Below, in pieces: positions 1 to 5,939 of a stretch of 7,457 bases of DNA. Source of the stretch: Ignavibacteriales bacterium. Lineage in GTDB: Bacteria; Bacteroidota; Ignavibacteria; UBA10030; SZUA-254. Each line of letters begins with the position of its first letter. Position 1 is the stretch's first letter. The position numbers were made by a program, and so were the translations under genes. The notes under the pieces were generated by a model. The model had not been told where the DNA came from, did no database searches, and saw nothing but the letters and a program-made list of their open reading frames with translations. Location: assembly GCA_016207985.1 (NCBI GenBank), contig JACQYX010000309.1, forward strand, positions 1,322 through 8,778. The letters are read 5' to 3'.

Positions 1-48
1 GTATCAAATTCAGGATACAACTCTTAACACATTAAACGGAGAAACATT

Positions 49-372
49 ATGTCTTATACATATGAACAGTTAAGCAAGATGACGGTTGTGCAGCTACGCC
101 AGATTGCCGACGGTATTGATCACGAAGCTACCAAAGGGCACAGCACGATGCACAAAGAAAAATTACTGCCTGCGCTCTGCCAGGCTCTCGGCATAGAGGC
201 ACATGCTCATCATGAGGCGATGGGGATTGATAAAACAAAAATCAAAATGGAAATACGCGCATTGAAGAAAGAAAGAGATACTGCATTGCAAAATAAAGAT
301 TCACAAAAATTACACGAGGTACGGGATAAAATACACAAATTAAAACGGGAGCTCAGGAAACATATTGTCTAA
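49..372 (+). CDS. Small Rho-N/SAP-like domain protein with C-terminal coiled coil
   Basis: The product is 107 residues. Residues about 7-49 resemble the Rho N-terminal/SAP-like helical fold (MTVVQLRQIADGI, then a KEKLLPALCQALGI helix), which usually binds nucleic acid. A short His-rich linker (HAHHEA, 51-56) follows, then a strongly charged Lys/Arg/Glu helix (about 62-104) that should form a coiled coil or helical hairpin. The ATG is preceded by GGAG at 38-41 with a 7-base spacer, and the gene ends in tandem TAA TAA. I recognise the layout as a conserved small hypothetical protein in Chlorobi-like and related bacteria, but know of no tested function. A nucleic-acid-binding accessory role is inference from the fold. 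It has no close co-directional partner: the next gene starts 244 bases on. Confidence 0.85.
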   Translation: MSYTYEQLSKMTVVQLRQIADGIDHEATKGHSTMHKEKLLPALCQALGIEAHAHHEAMGIDKTKIKMEIRALKKERDTALQNKDSQKLHEVRDKIHKLKRELRKHIV

Positions 373-616
373 TAAGAATATATCATTGTTGTTTTATAAA
401 AGATACCGGCATTTTCAAAGCGCTATTCTTTCATCTTTATTCCACCGAAGTCGGAAGAGAAATCTTTATTTCGGTAAAATTTCTCAATCGCCCATCCAAT
501 AAAGCGGGACGGCATACGTCGAGATGATAGGTAGTGTCTTTTATCATTTGCACCCCAAGTAAGCAAAAGCAAAAATGTTAATAATAATATCTATTAAATA
601 AAGTCACGAGAGTATA
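373..616. other. Structured intergenic stretch with open frames, no convincing gene
   Basis: No gene can be assigned with confidence. Several short complementary pairs are visible: ACCGAA (444-449) with TTCGGT (470-475), GAGAAAT (457-463) with ATTTCTC (479-485), and GACG (508-511) with CGTC (517-520). A minus-strand reading frame of 36 codons runs from ATG 547-545 to TAA 439-437, with GGGG five bases before the ATG. The second minus frame and one plus frame are also open over most of 430-525. The base composition of this part is less AT-rich than the following gene. It could be a dispersed intergenic repeat, a gene remnant, a small RNA or a tiny gene. I saw no U-tract terminator after the upstream gene and no clear promoter for the downstream one. 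Confidence 0.4.
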
Positions 617-1141
617 ATGCGATTGGTTCTATTTCTAAGTTGCATCGTTTCATTTTTTCGATATTCATATTCACAAGATACCTTACATTTAGAACACCAA
701 AAAGGATTGGTTTTATCTTTTAATGGGAGTACTATATCGAATGCAGGTTTTAAATATCGATTAACAAACAAAACAGCCATTACATCTTTCATCGAATTCA
801 ATTCTTCAAAGACCAAAACAAACTCTTCAAACGATTGGCTAAACGATTTAAACGCAACAACATATTATTATGGCTTGGGTATATTTGCCCAATTTTCATT
901 ATACCAAACAGAACCAATTCAATTCTACACAACTATAAAAACTTGGTCAAACCAATATTATGCTTCAGCAGGTGTCGGAGTAGAGTGTTGGATTTTAAAG
1001 AACATTTCATTAGCAGGTCAGCATCTTTTTACAGGTTCCTACACTTCAAGTAAAACAGAAGAACTTTATAAAAGTAAAACCCACAGTTATACAAATCTCA
1101 ATAGTAGAGAATCGACTTTAATATTATGTTTTTATTTTTAA
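617..1141 (+). CDS. Probable secreted small outer-membrane beta-barrel protein
   Basis: The product is 174 residues. Residues 1-19 form a Sec-type signal peptide (hydrophobic LVLFLSCIVSFF core, likely cleavage before Gln20 in SYSQD). The remainder is rich in Ser, Thr, Asn and Tyr and shows alternating polar/hydrophobic stretches such as YYASAGVGVECWILKNISL, typical of strands in small porin-like barrels. The protein ends in an aromatic strand with terminal Phe (LILCFYF), as expected for the C-terminal signal read by the BAM machinery. No specific family was recognised, so outer-membrane location is inference. Translation start signals are weak (GAGAG at 608-612 only). The gene is visibly AT-rich: two 60-base lines counted gave 16 and 20 G+C, against 23 and 29 in two lines of parA. 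This may indicate recent acquisition or relaxed selection. Confidence 0.7.
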   Translation: MRLVLFLSCIVSFFRYSYSQDTLHLEHQKGLVLSFNGSTISNAGFKYRLTNKTAITSFIEFNSSKTKTNSSNDWLNDLNATTYYYGLGIFAQFSLYQTEPIQFYTTIKTWSNQYYASAGVGVECWILKNISLAGQHLFTGSYTSSKTEELYKSKTHSYTNLNSRESTLILCFYF

Positions 1142-1181
1142 CTTCATAACCCAATAATTAAGGAGTTGATTAATTGAAAGA

Positions 1182-1790
1182 ATGATTAGCAACCAATTAA
1201 AAGATAAGTTCAAAATTAAATACGAATACACATTTGACATAATTAATGCACCAATCGGTTTTAATAAAAGCAATAGCTCAGCATCCAAATCAGCTCCACC
1301 ATTCAACTGTGTACTTCTTTTTGTTCAATCCGCGAAAGAATTACAAAAACAGACGCCAAAAGCTTTCCGTAATCTAAAAGAAGATGGAATATTTTGGATA
1401 TCTTATCCCAAATCATCATCCGAGATTAATATCGATCTTAATCGGGATGAATGCTGGAACATAATGAAGAAATTTGGACATCGTGCAGTATCTCAAATAT
1501 CGATCGACGAAACTTGGTCGGCAATGCGTTTCAAACCAATAGAAAAAGTAAGAAGCAAAAAAATAGAGATACCGTATATTGATACTGAAAAATGTATCGT
1601 GCGAGTTCCAAGCGACTTGGAAATTGCTTTCAAGAAAAACAAAAAAGCTGAAGAGTTTTTTAAATCCCTTTCCTATACGCATCGGAAAGAATATGTCGTT
1701 TGGATAGAATCAGCAAAGAAGGAAGAAACAAGGTCAGCCCGCGTTACAAAAACCATTGATCTGTTGACGAAAGGTATTAAGGATCGATGA
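1182..1790 (+). CDS. DUF3052-like + YdeI/OmpD-associated fusion protein
   Basis: The product is 202 residues with two parts. Residues about 15-118 resemble the DUF3052-type domain: an NAP turn (22-24), a strand VLLFVQ, a GIFWISYPKSSS segment (69-80) and an ISIDETWSAMRFKP ending (107-119). Residues about 142-200 match the YdeI/OmpD-associated (OmdA) C-terminal domain: VPSDL, then the FKSLSYTHRKEYVVWIESAK helix pair, then ARVTKTIDLLTKG. The biochemical activity of this family is not established; YdeI has been linked to envelope stress or peptide resistance in enterics, which should not be transferred directly. The N-terminal part looks shorter than relatives I remember between NAP and the FNCVLLF strand. 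AAGGAG at 1160-1165 is 16 bases from the ATG, too far to be ideal. An in-frame ATT at 1173 is better spaced but rare as a start, so I keep the ATG. It overlaps the next gene by four bases (ATGA). Confidence 0.85.
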   Translation: MISNQLKDKFKIKYEYTFDIINAPIGFNKSNSSASKSAPPFNCVLLFVQSAKELQKQTPKAFRNLKEDGIFWISYPKSSSEINIDLNRDECWNIMKKFGHRAVSQISIDETWSAMRFKPIEKVRSKKIEIPYIDTEKCIVRVPSDLEIAFKKNKKAEEFFKSLSYTHRKEYVVWIESAKKEETRSARVTKTIDLLTKGIKDR

Positions 1791-2218
1791 AGAAACCCGC
1801 TGTGCCACGTCGATGGCTTTATCTAATTGCCGGTACAGTTTGGTTAGTAGCGGGATTTTTTCTTATGGAACGAGCCTATGAATGGCTGAATGACTTCAAT
1901 ACAAGGCAATTGATACTAATACTGTCACTCGGTTTCATACTTGCACTGATTTTTTATTTTTCGGGATTTGTTAAAGTTGCACAAAAAAATGTCAATCGCA
2001 TTAATTCGCTTCCCGATAGCGTTTGTATATTCGCTTTCACAGCGTGGAAAGGATATTTAATTATCGCCATAATGATAACGACGGGAATCATTTTACGGAA
2101 TTCTCCCTTCCCAAAACATTACCTCGCTGTGTTTTATATTGCTATGGGTGGTCCTCTCCTCATTGGGAGTTATTTGTTCTACAAAAAATTCATCAATAAA
2201 ATTTTCGATAAAAGGTGA
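1787..2218 (+). CDS. Conserved four-helix inner-membrane protein, function unknown
   Basis: The product is 143 residues with four predicted membrane helices at about 9-27, 41-62, 83-104 and 113-131, joined by short loops, and a Lys-rich C-terminal tail suggesting a cytoplasmic end. Recognisable segments include FAFTAWKGYLIIAIMI and RNSPFPKHYLAVFYIAMGG, which I recall in small conserved hypothetical membrane proteins of several phyla; no function is known to me. The ATG overlaps the TGA of the DUF3052/YdeI gene, and AAGGA (1779-1783) lies three bases upstream, so translational coupling is likely. The strict coupling suggests the two products are needed together or in fixed proportion, but nothing shows direct interaction. 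Confidence 0.85.
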   Translation: MKKPAVPRRWLYLIAGTVWLVAGFFLMERAYEWLNDFNTRQLILILSLGFILALIFYFSGFVKVAQKNVNRINSLPDSVCIFAFTAWKGYLIIAIMITTGIILRNSPFPKHYLAVFYIAMGGPLLIGSYLFYKKFINKIFDKR

Positions 2219-2227
2219 ATAAAACCT

Positions 2228-2569
2228 ATGCAAGATCAACAATGGATTAATGAGTTCCCTGGTGCGATAATCGTCTGCGATACGGAAGGAATTATACTCA
2301 GCATGAACGACAAAGCAATCAAAACTTTTGAAAGCGACGGCGGTGAAAATTTAATCGGAACGAATGTGCTCGATTGCCATCCTGAGCCATCAAAGACAAC
2401 TTTCAAGGAATTGCTTCGCACACAGAAGAAAAATATTTACACTATCGAAAAGAATGGTGTGAAGAAATTGATCTACCAAGCACCATGGTATAGAAATGGA
2501 GAATATGCCGGATTTGTAGAGCTGTCTTTAGAAATCCCCTTCGAGATGCCACACTTTGTTCGGAGATAA
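2228..2569 (+). CDS. Stand-alone PAS-domain sensor protein
   Basis: The product is 113 residues and consists almost entirely of one PAS domain. The first strand and turn are PGAIIVCDTEGIILSMNDKA (11-30), followed by the helical middle containing NVLDCHPEPS (46-55) and the closing strands KKLIYQAPWYRNGEYAGFVELSLEIP (79-104; the central residues are Y83, W87 and Y89). The Cys-His pair at 50-51 is typical of the PAS branch attached to DUF438-type proteins and could contact a ligand or cofactor, though this is not demonstrated. There is no kinase, cyclase or DNA-binding output domain and no signal peptide, so it must act through a partner or simply bind a small molecule. AAAGGTGA at 2211-2218 overlaps the upstream stop and serves as a Shine-Dalgarno site 12 bases from the ATG. 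It is the last gene of the cassette. Confidence 0.88.
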   Translation: MQDQQWINEFPGAIIVCDTEGIILSMNDKAIKTFESDGGENLIGTNVLDCHPEPSKTTFKELLRTQKKNIYTIEKNGVKKLIYQAPWYRNGEYAGFVELSLEIPFEMPHFVRR

Positions 2570-2590
2570 AATGAAAAGAGAAGGATTGTT

Positions 2591-3148
2591 TTAAAATCTA
2601 ATTCTTATCGAGGCAGTGGCTTTCGGTTCAATCCTTCCATCCAGTGTTAATTCCGTACTTACGTCAAAATCGCACAGATGTGCACCTGCATAAGCATCAA
2701 CCAGATTCAATACATATAGCGCTCCGAGGAACCATGCAAATTTATCTCGCTCATCTCGGTAAAAATCTCGTAAGCGGAGATATTGATCGCTCTGATTTTG
2801 TTGATACCGTGATCGAAAGTCTTTATACTTGTTGTTGAGCTGAATCCATTCGTAAATCCAATATCCGCAAACACCCCAAATAAGTGGCGCTTTCCAATAA
2901 TTCTTGGTATATATTTGTCCAGCCCCTGGCAATAATGCCGAAAGACCGAGTGCCAGCATCGGTGATTTAGTTGGTTTAAAATTTGACGATGGCAGCGATT
3001 TAGGAGAGTTTTCCAAAACGGAAAACTTAGTTGTATCGGAGGTAATTCTTATTGAATCTGTCTGTGAGTAAGCAAGTACCGATAGAAAGATTAAAAAACC
3101 AAAAACAAAACTTGAATAACAAGCCCTTCTTACAAACACATTAATCAC
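2591..3148 (-). CDS. DUF5683 family membrane protein
   Basis: The product is 185 residues. An N-terminal signal peptide or anchor (hydrophobic FVFGFLIFLSVLAYS, ending SQ at about 28-29) is followed by a polar linker. The DUF5683 core begins at about residue 62: SPMLALGLSALLPGAGQIYT, a KNYWKAPLIWG turn and a first membrane helix pair. A charged helix rich in Arg, Asp and Tyr (about 108-137) and a final helix FAWFLGALYVLNLVDAYAGA come next. The molecular role is unknown. In the Bacteroidota group, genes of this family are often next to parAB and ahead of dapB/lepB, and the position here (last of the par cluster) agrees. The start is GTG; a second in-frame GTG at 3139 is better spaced from GGTGAG and would shorten the protein by three residues. 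It lies 10 bases downstream of ridA. Confidence 0.85.
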   Translation of the reverse strand: MINVFVRRACYSSFVFGFLIFLSVLAYSQTDSIRITSDTTKFSVLENSPKSLPSSNFKPTKSPMLALGLSALLPGAGQIYTKNYWKAPLIWGVCGYWIYEWIQLNNKYKDFRSRYQQNQSDQYLRLRDFYRDERDKFAWFLGALYVLNLVDAYAGAHLCDFDVSTELTLDGRIEPKATASIRIRF

Positions 3149-3158
3149 TACTCACCAA

Positions 3159-3548
3159 TTAACTATTTACGATAGCGATTGCTTCGATCTCAACTTTAAC
3201 ATCACGTGGAAGGCGCGCGACCTCAACAGTAGAGCGGGCAGGCGGTTCCGTCTTAAAGAATTCGGCGTACACTTCGTTCATACCGGCAAACTCGTTTATA
3301 TCTTTTAAAAATACAGTCGTTTTAATTACATGCTGTGGTGTACATCCAGCTTTTTCAAGGATTGCCTGTAGATTTTTTAGAACGAGCTTCGTTTGAATTT
3401 TGATGTCCCCTTGCACTACTTGTCCGCTGTGTGAATCGATGGGAATCTGACCGGCGATAAATAAAAAAGTCCCACTTGCAAGGATTGCTTGATTGTATGG
3501 ACCGATGGGTGCAGGGGCTTCTTTAGTAAGAACAATTGATTTGGACAT
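3159..3548 (-). CDS. ridA: RidA family enamine/imine deaminase
   Basis: The product is 129 residues, the normal RidA length. RidA hydrolyses reactive 2-aminoacrylate and related enamines/imines released by PLP enzymes, giving ketoacid and ammonia, in the cytoplasm as a homotrimer. Visible family features are [11 protein letters not shown] near the N-terminus (Tyr18), [11 protein letters not shown] (29-38), the KTTVFLKD strand, and the active-site segment [13 protein letters not shown] with the substrate-carboxylate-binding Arg105, plus Glu120 near the end. All residues expected in an active deaminase are present. I chose the ATG at 3548 because AGG nine bases upstream fits a ribosome site and [12 protein letters not shown] fits the family; an upstream in-frame TTG at 3569 would overlap parB. 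It begins ten bases after the parB stop, so is probably co-transcribed, although it has no evident segregation role. Confidence 0.95.
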   Translation of the reverse strand: MSKSIVLTKEAPAPIGPYNQAILASGTFLFIAGQIPIDSHSGQVVQGDIKIQTKLVLKNLQAILEKAGCTPQHVIKTTVFLKDINEFAGMNEVYAEFFKTEPPARSTVEVARLPRDVKVEIEAIAIVNS

Positions 3549-3558
3549 AAAAATATAC

Positions 3559-4470
3559 CTATAATTCAATGGTTGATAAAAGATCGAATAATCTGCCTAA
3601 ATCTTCATCGTTATAAAACTCGATTATAATTACTCCCCTACCACCTTCCTGGATATCGACTTTAACCTTTGTTGCAAGTATTTGTTGGATTCGTTCAGCG
3701 ATGCTCTCTTCGACCGATCCCGGACTACGAGCGGGGCGGGTAGATTTCTTTCCAACTTTTTTACCGATGTTGCGTACGATCTTCTCAACCTGGCGGACAT
3801 TCAAATCCTTTTTAATTATGCGTTCGTAAATCCCAAGTTGAATTTGTTCATCGGGTAATGATACAAGTGCGCGTGCATGCCCCATCGTGATTTTATCTTT
3901 ACGTAATGCATCCTGTATCATCTTGGGTAGCTTTAAGAGGCGTAGAAAATTAACTACTGTCGTACGATCCTTGCTGACTTTTTTAGCGATTTCTTCTGCT
4001 GTCAGCCCAACGTCGTTCATTAATCGTTGATACGAAATTGCAATTTCTATAGGATTGAGGTGTTCACGCTGGAGATTCTCGATAAGGGCGAGCTCGAGCA
4101 TCTCTTCGTCGGTTTTTACCTCGATGATGTAAGCGGGAATCGTTTTAAGTCCGATGTCCATCGCAGCCCGTAACCTTCGTTCACCTGAGATTAATTCATA
4201 TGTACCATCTTTTTTTTGACGAACGGTTACTGCCTGGATAATACCTTTTTGCTTGATAGACTCTTTCAATTCATCAAGCGCTTAAGGATCAAAATCAGCA
4301 CGAGGTTGAAACGGATTTGAACGTATTTGTAAGATATCAATATGCGATAAAGGTCGAGAAGAATCGGCAATCGTTACTGTCTTTGTTTCAGGTGTAGAAG
4401 TACTTACAGGTGTAGCGGGGCGTATCAACGCTGATAATCCTTTTCCGAGTACACCTTTTGTTTTTGACAT
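3559..4470 (-). pseudogene. parB: Chromosome-partitioning protein ParB, interrupted by an in-frame stop
   Basis: ParB is a CTP-dependent DNA clamp that loads at parS near the origin and, with ParA, segregates chromosomes. Reading through one TAA (codon 63) gives 302 residues, a normal length. The 5' part (62 residues) holds the ParA-stimulating N-terminus (LGKGLSALI) and the strand ending RSNPFQPRADFDP. The 3' part resumes in the same frame with ALDELKESIKQKGI, then GERRLRA (about 96-102) and ENLQR (131-135) of the CTP-binding domain, a parS-reading helix-turn-helix (about 157-180, LTAEEIAKKVSKDRTTVVNF), a basic linker and a C-terminal dimerisation region. No other lesion is seen. Reinitiation could occur at a TTG (4269) 12 bases past the stop, but without a clear ribosome site. 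Start: ATG 4470, with AGGAT embedded in the parA stop. It may be a true mutation, a sequencing or consensus error, or a split functional gene. Confidence 0.85.
4282..4284 (-). other. Nonsense codon (TAA) within parB
   Basis: On the minus strand the codons read GAT CCT TAA GCG CTT GAT GAA, that is Asp-Pro-stop-Ala-Leu-Asp-Glu. In ParB proteins this position normally carries an ordinary residue, often Glu, in a FDxxxLxEL-type helix start. A single base change from GAA, CAA or AAA would produce it. Several other genes in the window end in TAA, so the codon is not reassigned here. Confidence 0.9.
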
Positions 4471-4474
4471 AATC

Positions 4475-5269
4475 CTATCCTATCGAAGCTGCCGATACGG
4501 CAACAGGTTGTTGACGTTTCAGAAATTCTTTCGCAAGCTCCATGTAATTTTTTGCACCTGACGAGATCGCTTCATATAAAAGAATCGGTTTCCCGTGACT
4601 TGGAGCTTCACTCAATCTGACATTGCGTGAAATAATAGTTGAAAACACCTTTTCACCAAAATATTTTTTAACTTCTTCAGCGATTTGATTTGAGAGACGG
4701 AGTCGACTATCGAACATCGTCAGAAGTACACCCTCGATTTCTAACTTCGGATTAAGATTCTGTTGAATTATATTGATAGTGTTCAAGAGCTGACCCAAAC
4801 CTTCAAGCGCGTAATATTCACACTGCACGGGAATTATTACAGAATCTGCTGCGACTAAGCCATTCAACGTTAAAAGACCGAGAGAAGGAGGACAATCGAT
4901 GAAAAGAAATTCATAGTCGTTCCGGATTTTCTCAACAATAGTTTTTAAGATTGTTTCGCGTTTTTCGAAATCCACAAGCTCAACTTCAGCCCCGACAAGA
5001 TTGATATTTGAAGGTAAAAGCGAAAGATACGGCATCTCGGTTTTTACAATCACTTCTCGTGGATCGACATTGTCAATCAGAACTTCATAAACATTACGAT
5101 CCGCAGATCTTACATCGATACCGAGCCCGCTTGTTGAATTTGCTTGCGGATCGATATCGATGAGCAACGTAGGATACTCTGCCACAGCAACAGCGGCTGC
5201 AAGGTTAATTGCTGTAGTCGTTTTGCCAACACCGCCCTTCTGATTTGTTATCGTTATAATTTTATGCAT
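4475..5269 (-). CDS. parA: Chromosome-partitioning ATPase ParA/Soj
   Basis: The product is 264 residues, full length for a chromosomal (Soj-type) ParA. This Walker-type ATPase dimerises on ATP, coats the nucleoid and is stimulated by ParB to drive origin segregation. Seen in order: the deviant Walker A motif KGGVGKTT (11-18) with both lysines, the [12 protein letters not shown] segment (35-46), Walker B as FLFIDCPPS (121-129), the [15 protein letters not shown] segment (144-158), and SRLRLSNQ with basic residues expected in non-specific DNA binding (about 188-195). No long N-terminal helix-turn-helix is present, which separates it from plasmid type Ia ParA. The ATG at 5269 sits directly before the conserved [12 protein letters not shown] strand; no strong Shine-Dalgarno is visible. 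It is followed four bases later by parB. Confidence 0.97.
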   Translation of the reverse strand: MHKIITITNQKGGVGKTTTAINLAAAVAVAEYPTLLIDIDPQANSTSGLGIDVRSADRNVYEVLIDNVDPREVIVKTEMPYLSLLPSNINLVGAEVELVDFEKRETILKTIVEKIRNDYEFLFIDCPPSLGLLTLNGLVAADSVIIPVQCEYYALEGLGQLLNTINIIQQNLNPKLEIEGVLLTMFDSRLRLSNQIAEEVKKYFGEKVFSTIISRNVRLSEAPSHGKPILLYEAISSGAKNYMELAKEFLKRQQPVAVSAASIG

Positions 5270-5412
5270 ACAAACTTATGGAAGCACCGAGGAACATTTC
5301 CAGAATTCTAAATTTGATACTTTTCGTAAGGTATTGACCTAACCTCTGATGATTTATTTCAACTTTCAAGATCGGTTATAATATTGATACATTACGTGGA
5401 GTATTTAATTGA

Positions 5413-5443
5413 CAAATATATAATATTTTTATGGAGAATGCAA
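5413..5443 (-). promoter_or_regulatory. Candidate Bacteroidota-type promoter for the par cluster
   Basis: On the minus strand an exact match to the Bacteroidota -7 consensus TAnnTTTG (TATATTTG, 5420-5413) is preceded 20 bases upstream by a TTG (5443-5441) that could serve as the -33 element. It faces parA and would give a leader of roughly 135 bases. The region is AT-rich, so chance matches are likely; the promoter class also depends on my taxonomic guess. Confidence 0.35.
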
Positions 5444-5473
5444 CGATAACCGAGTATATTAAAATATTCTCCA
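5432..5473. repeat. 8-bp inverted repeat between the MauE-like gene and parA
   Basis: TGGAGAAT (5432-5439) and ATTCTCCA (5466-5473) are perfectly complementary arms separated by 26 bases. The repeat starts just after the stop of the MauE-like gene and overlaps the -33 part of the candidate parA promoter. The stem is weak and is not followed by a T-run on either strand, so it is a poor intrinsic terminator; an operator or simple chance are the alternatives. Confidence 0.4.
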
Positions 5474-5476
5474 ATC

Positions 5477-5935
5477 TCATCCACCAGTTCGTGAGGCATC
5501 GACAATGGGTGTATTTTCCCTTACAAAGAAAAATATATATAATCCCAAAATCAACAGAAAAACATCCTCTAATACCCTGAACCAGCTAACCTGTGAGTTG
5601 TTTGTCAAGCCAAAGCAGCCGCAATCGATTTTTAATCCCTGGAACAAAACCACTGCCATCGAGATAATAAAAACACACAATAAAGATATGAGAATCAAAG
5701 AACTCGAACGAATGAACACACCGCTAATCATGAATATGCCAGCGATTAATTCGAGCCAGGGAAGAACCAGCGCAACAATATTTACAATCGGAAACGGAAC
5801 CAGCTTGTATGCTTGAACGTCGAGGGCAAAAGCTTCAGGCAAAGCGATTTTTTCTATACTCGCGACGATAAAGACAACTCCGAGGATGAAGCGTGAAAGT
5901 AACAGAATATATTTATTTTCAAATATCAGATTCAT
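5477..5935 (-). CDS. MauE/DoxX-like four-helix membrane protein
   Basis: The product is 152 residues with four membrane helices at about 9-29, 47-70, 78-99 and 119-138. Family features include the first-helix segment RFILGVVFIVASIEKI, the PWLELIAGIF helix and a KIDCGCFG loop with a Cys-x-Cys pair (105 and 107), typical of the MauE branch of the DoxX-like superfamily. MauE assists maturation of disulfide-rich methylamine dehydrogenase; relatives without that enzyme are thought to act in thiol/disulfide or sulfur chemistry, and the exact role here is unknown. I chose the ATG at 5935, four bases after the rhodanese stop; a longer reading to 6007 would overlap that gene and add a polar tail lacking family resemblance. 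It is last in the fmt–rhodanese–MauE run. Confidence 0.88.
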   Translation of the reverse strand: MNLIFENKYILLLSRFILGVVFIVASIEKIALPEAFALDVQAYKLVPFPIVNIVALVLPWLELIAGIFMISGVFIRSSSLILISLLCVFIISMAVVLFQGLKIDCGCFGLTNNSQVSWFRVLEDVFLLILGLYIFFFVRENTPIVDASRTGG

Positions 5936-5939
5936 GCAT

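Noticed and set aside
548..600. Sigma70-type promoter for the barrel gene (TTGCAC as -35)
   Set aside because: No acceptable -10 hexamer at 16-18 bases; the AT-rich stretch gives many equally poor matches.
604..816. 70-codon minus-strand open frame opposite the start of the barrel gene
   Set aside because: It overlaps a convincing signal peptide on the other strand, and its own product shows no domain or ribosome site.
2621..2636. TTCGGTTCAATCC resembling a tRNA T-loop
   Set aside because: No acceptor, D or anticodon arms around it; it falls in the coding sequence of the DUF5683 protein.
2644..2838. 64-codon plus-strand open frame opposite the DUF5683 gene
   Set aside because: Antisense shadow of a recognised family; His-rich residues simply reflect the complementary codons.
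3196..3211. CACGTGGAA resembling the core of a parS site near parB
   Set aside because: Only the central CACGTG and the GAA after it match; the upstream arm does not fit TGTTTC/TGTTCC. It lies in the conserved RidA coding segment LPRDV, which explains the bases.
3549..3569. Extended RidA start at TTG 3569
   Set aside because: It would overlap parB by 11 bases and add seven residues not typical of the family; the ATG at 3548 has a suitable AGG upstream.
4282..4284. Recoded stop (reassigned TAA or special amino acid) in parB
   Set aside because: Several other genes in the window end properly at TAA, and selenocysteine and pyrrolysine use TGA and TAG; no recoding hairpin is apparent.
5390..5403. 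ACGTGGA in the parA leader as a parS half site
   Set aside because: No matching second arm and the first base pair of the core is wrong (TACGTG); not a credible parS.
5505..5816. 103-codon plus-strand open frame opposite the MauE-like gene
   Set aside because: Antisense to a clear four-helix family member; its predicted protein is low in hydrophobic order and has no family resemblance.
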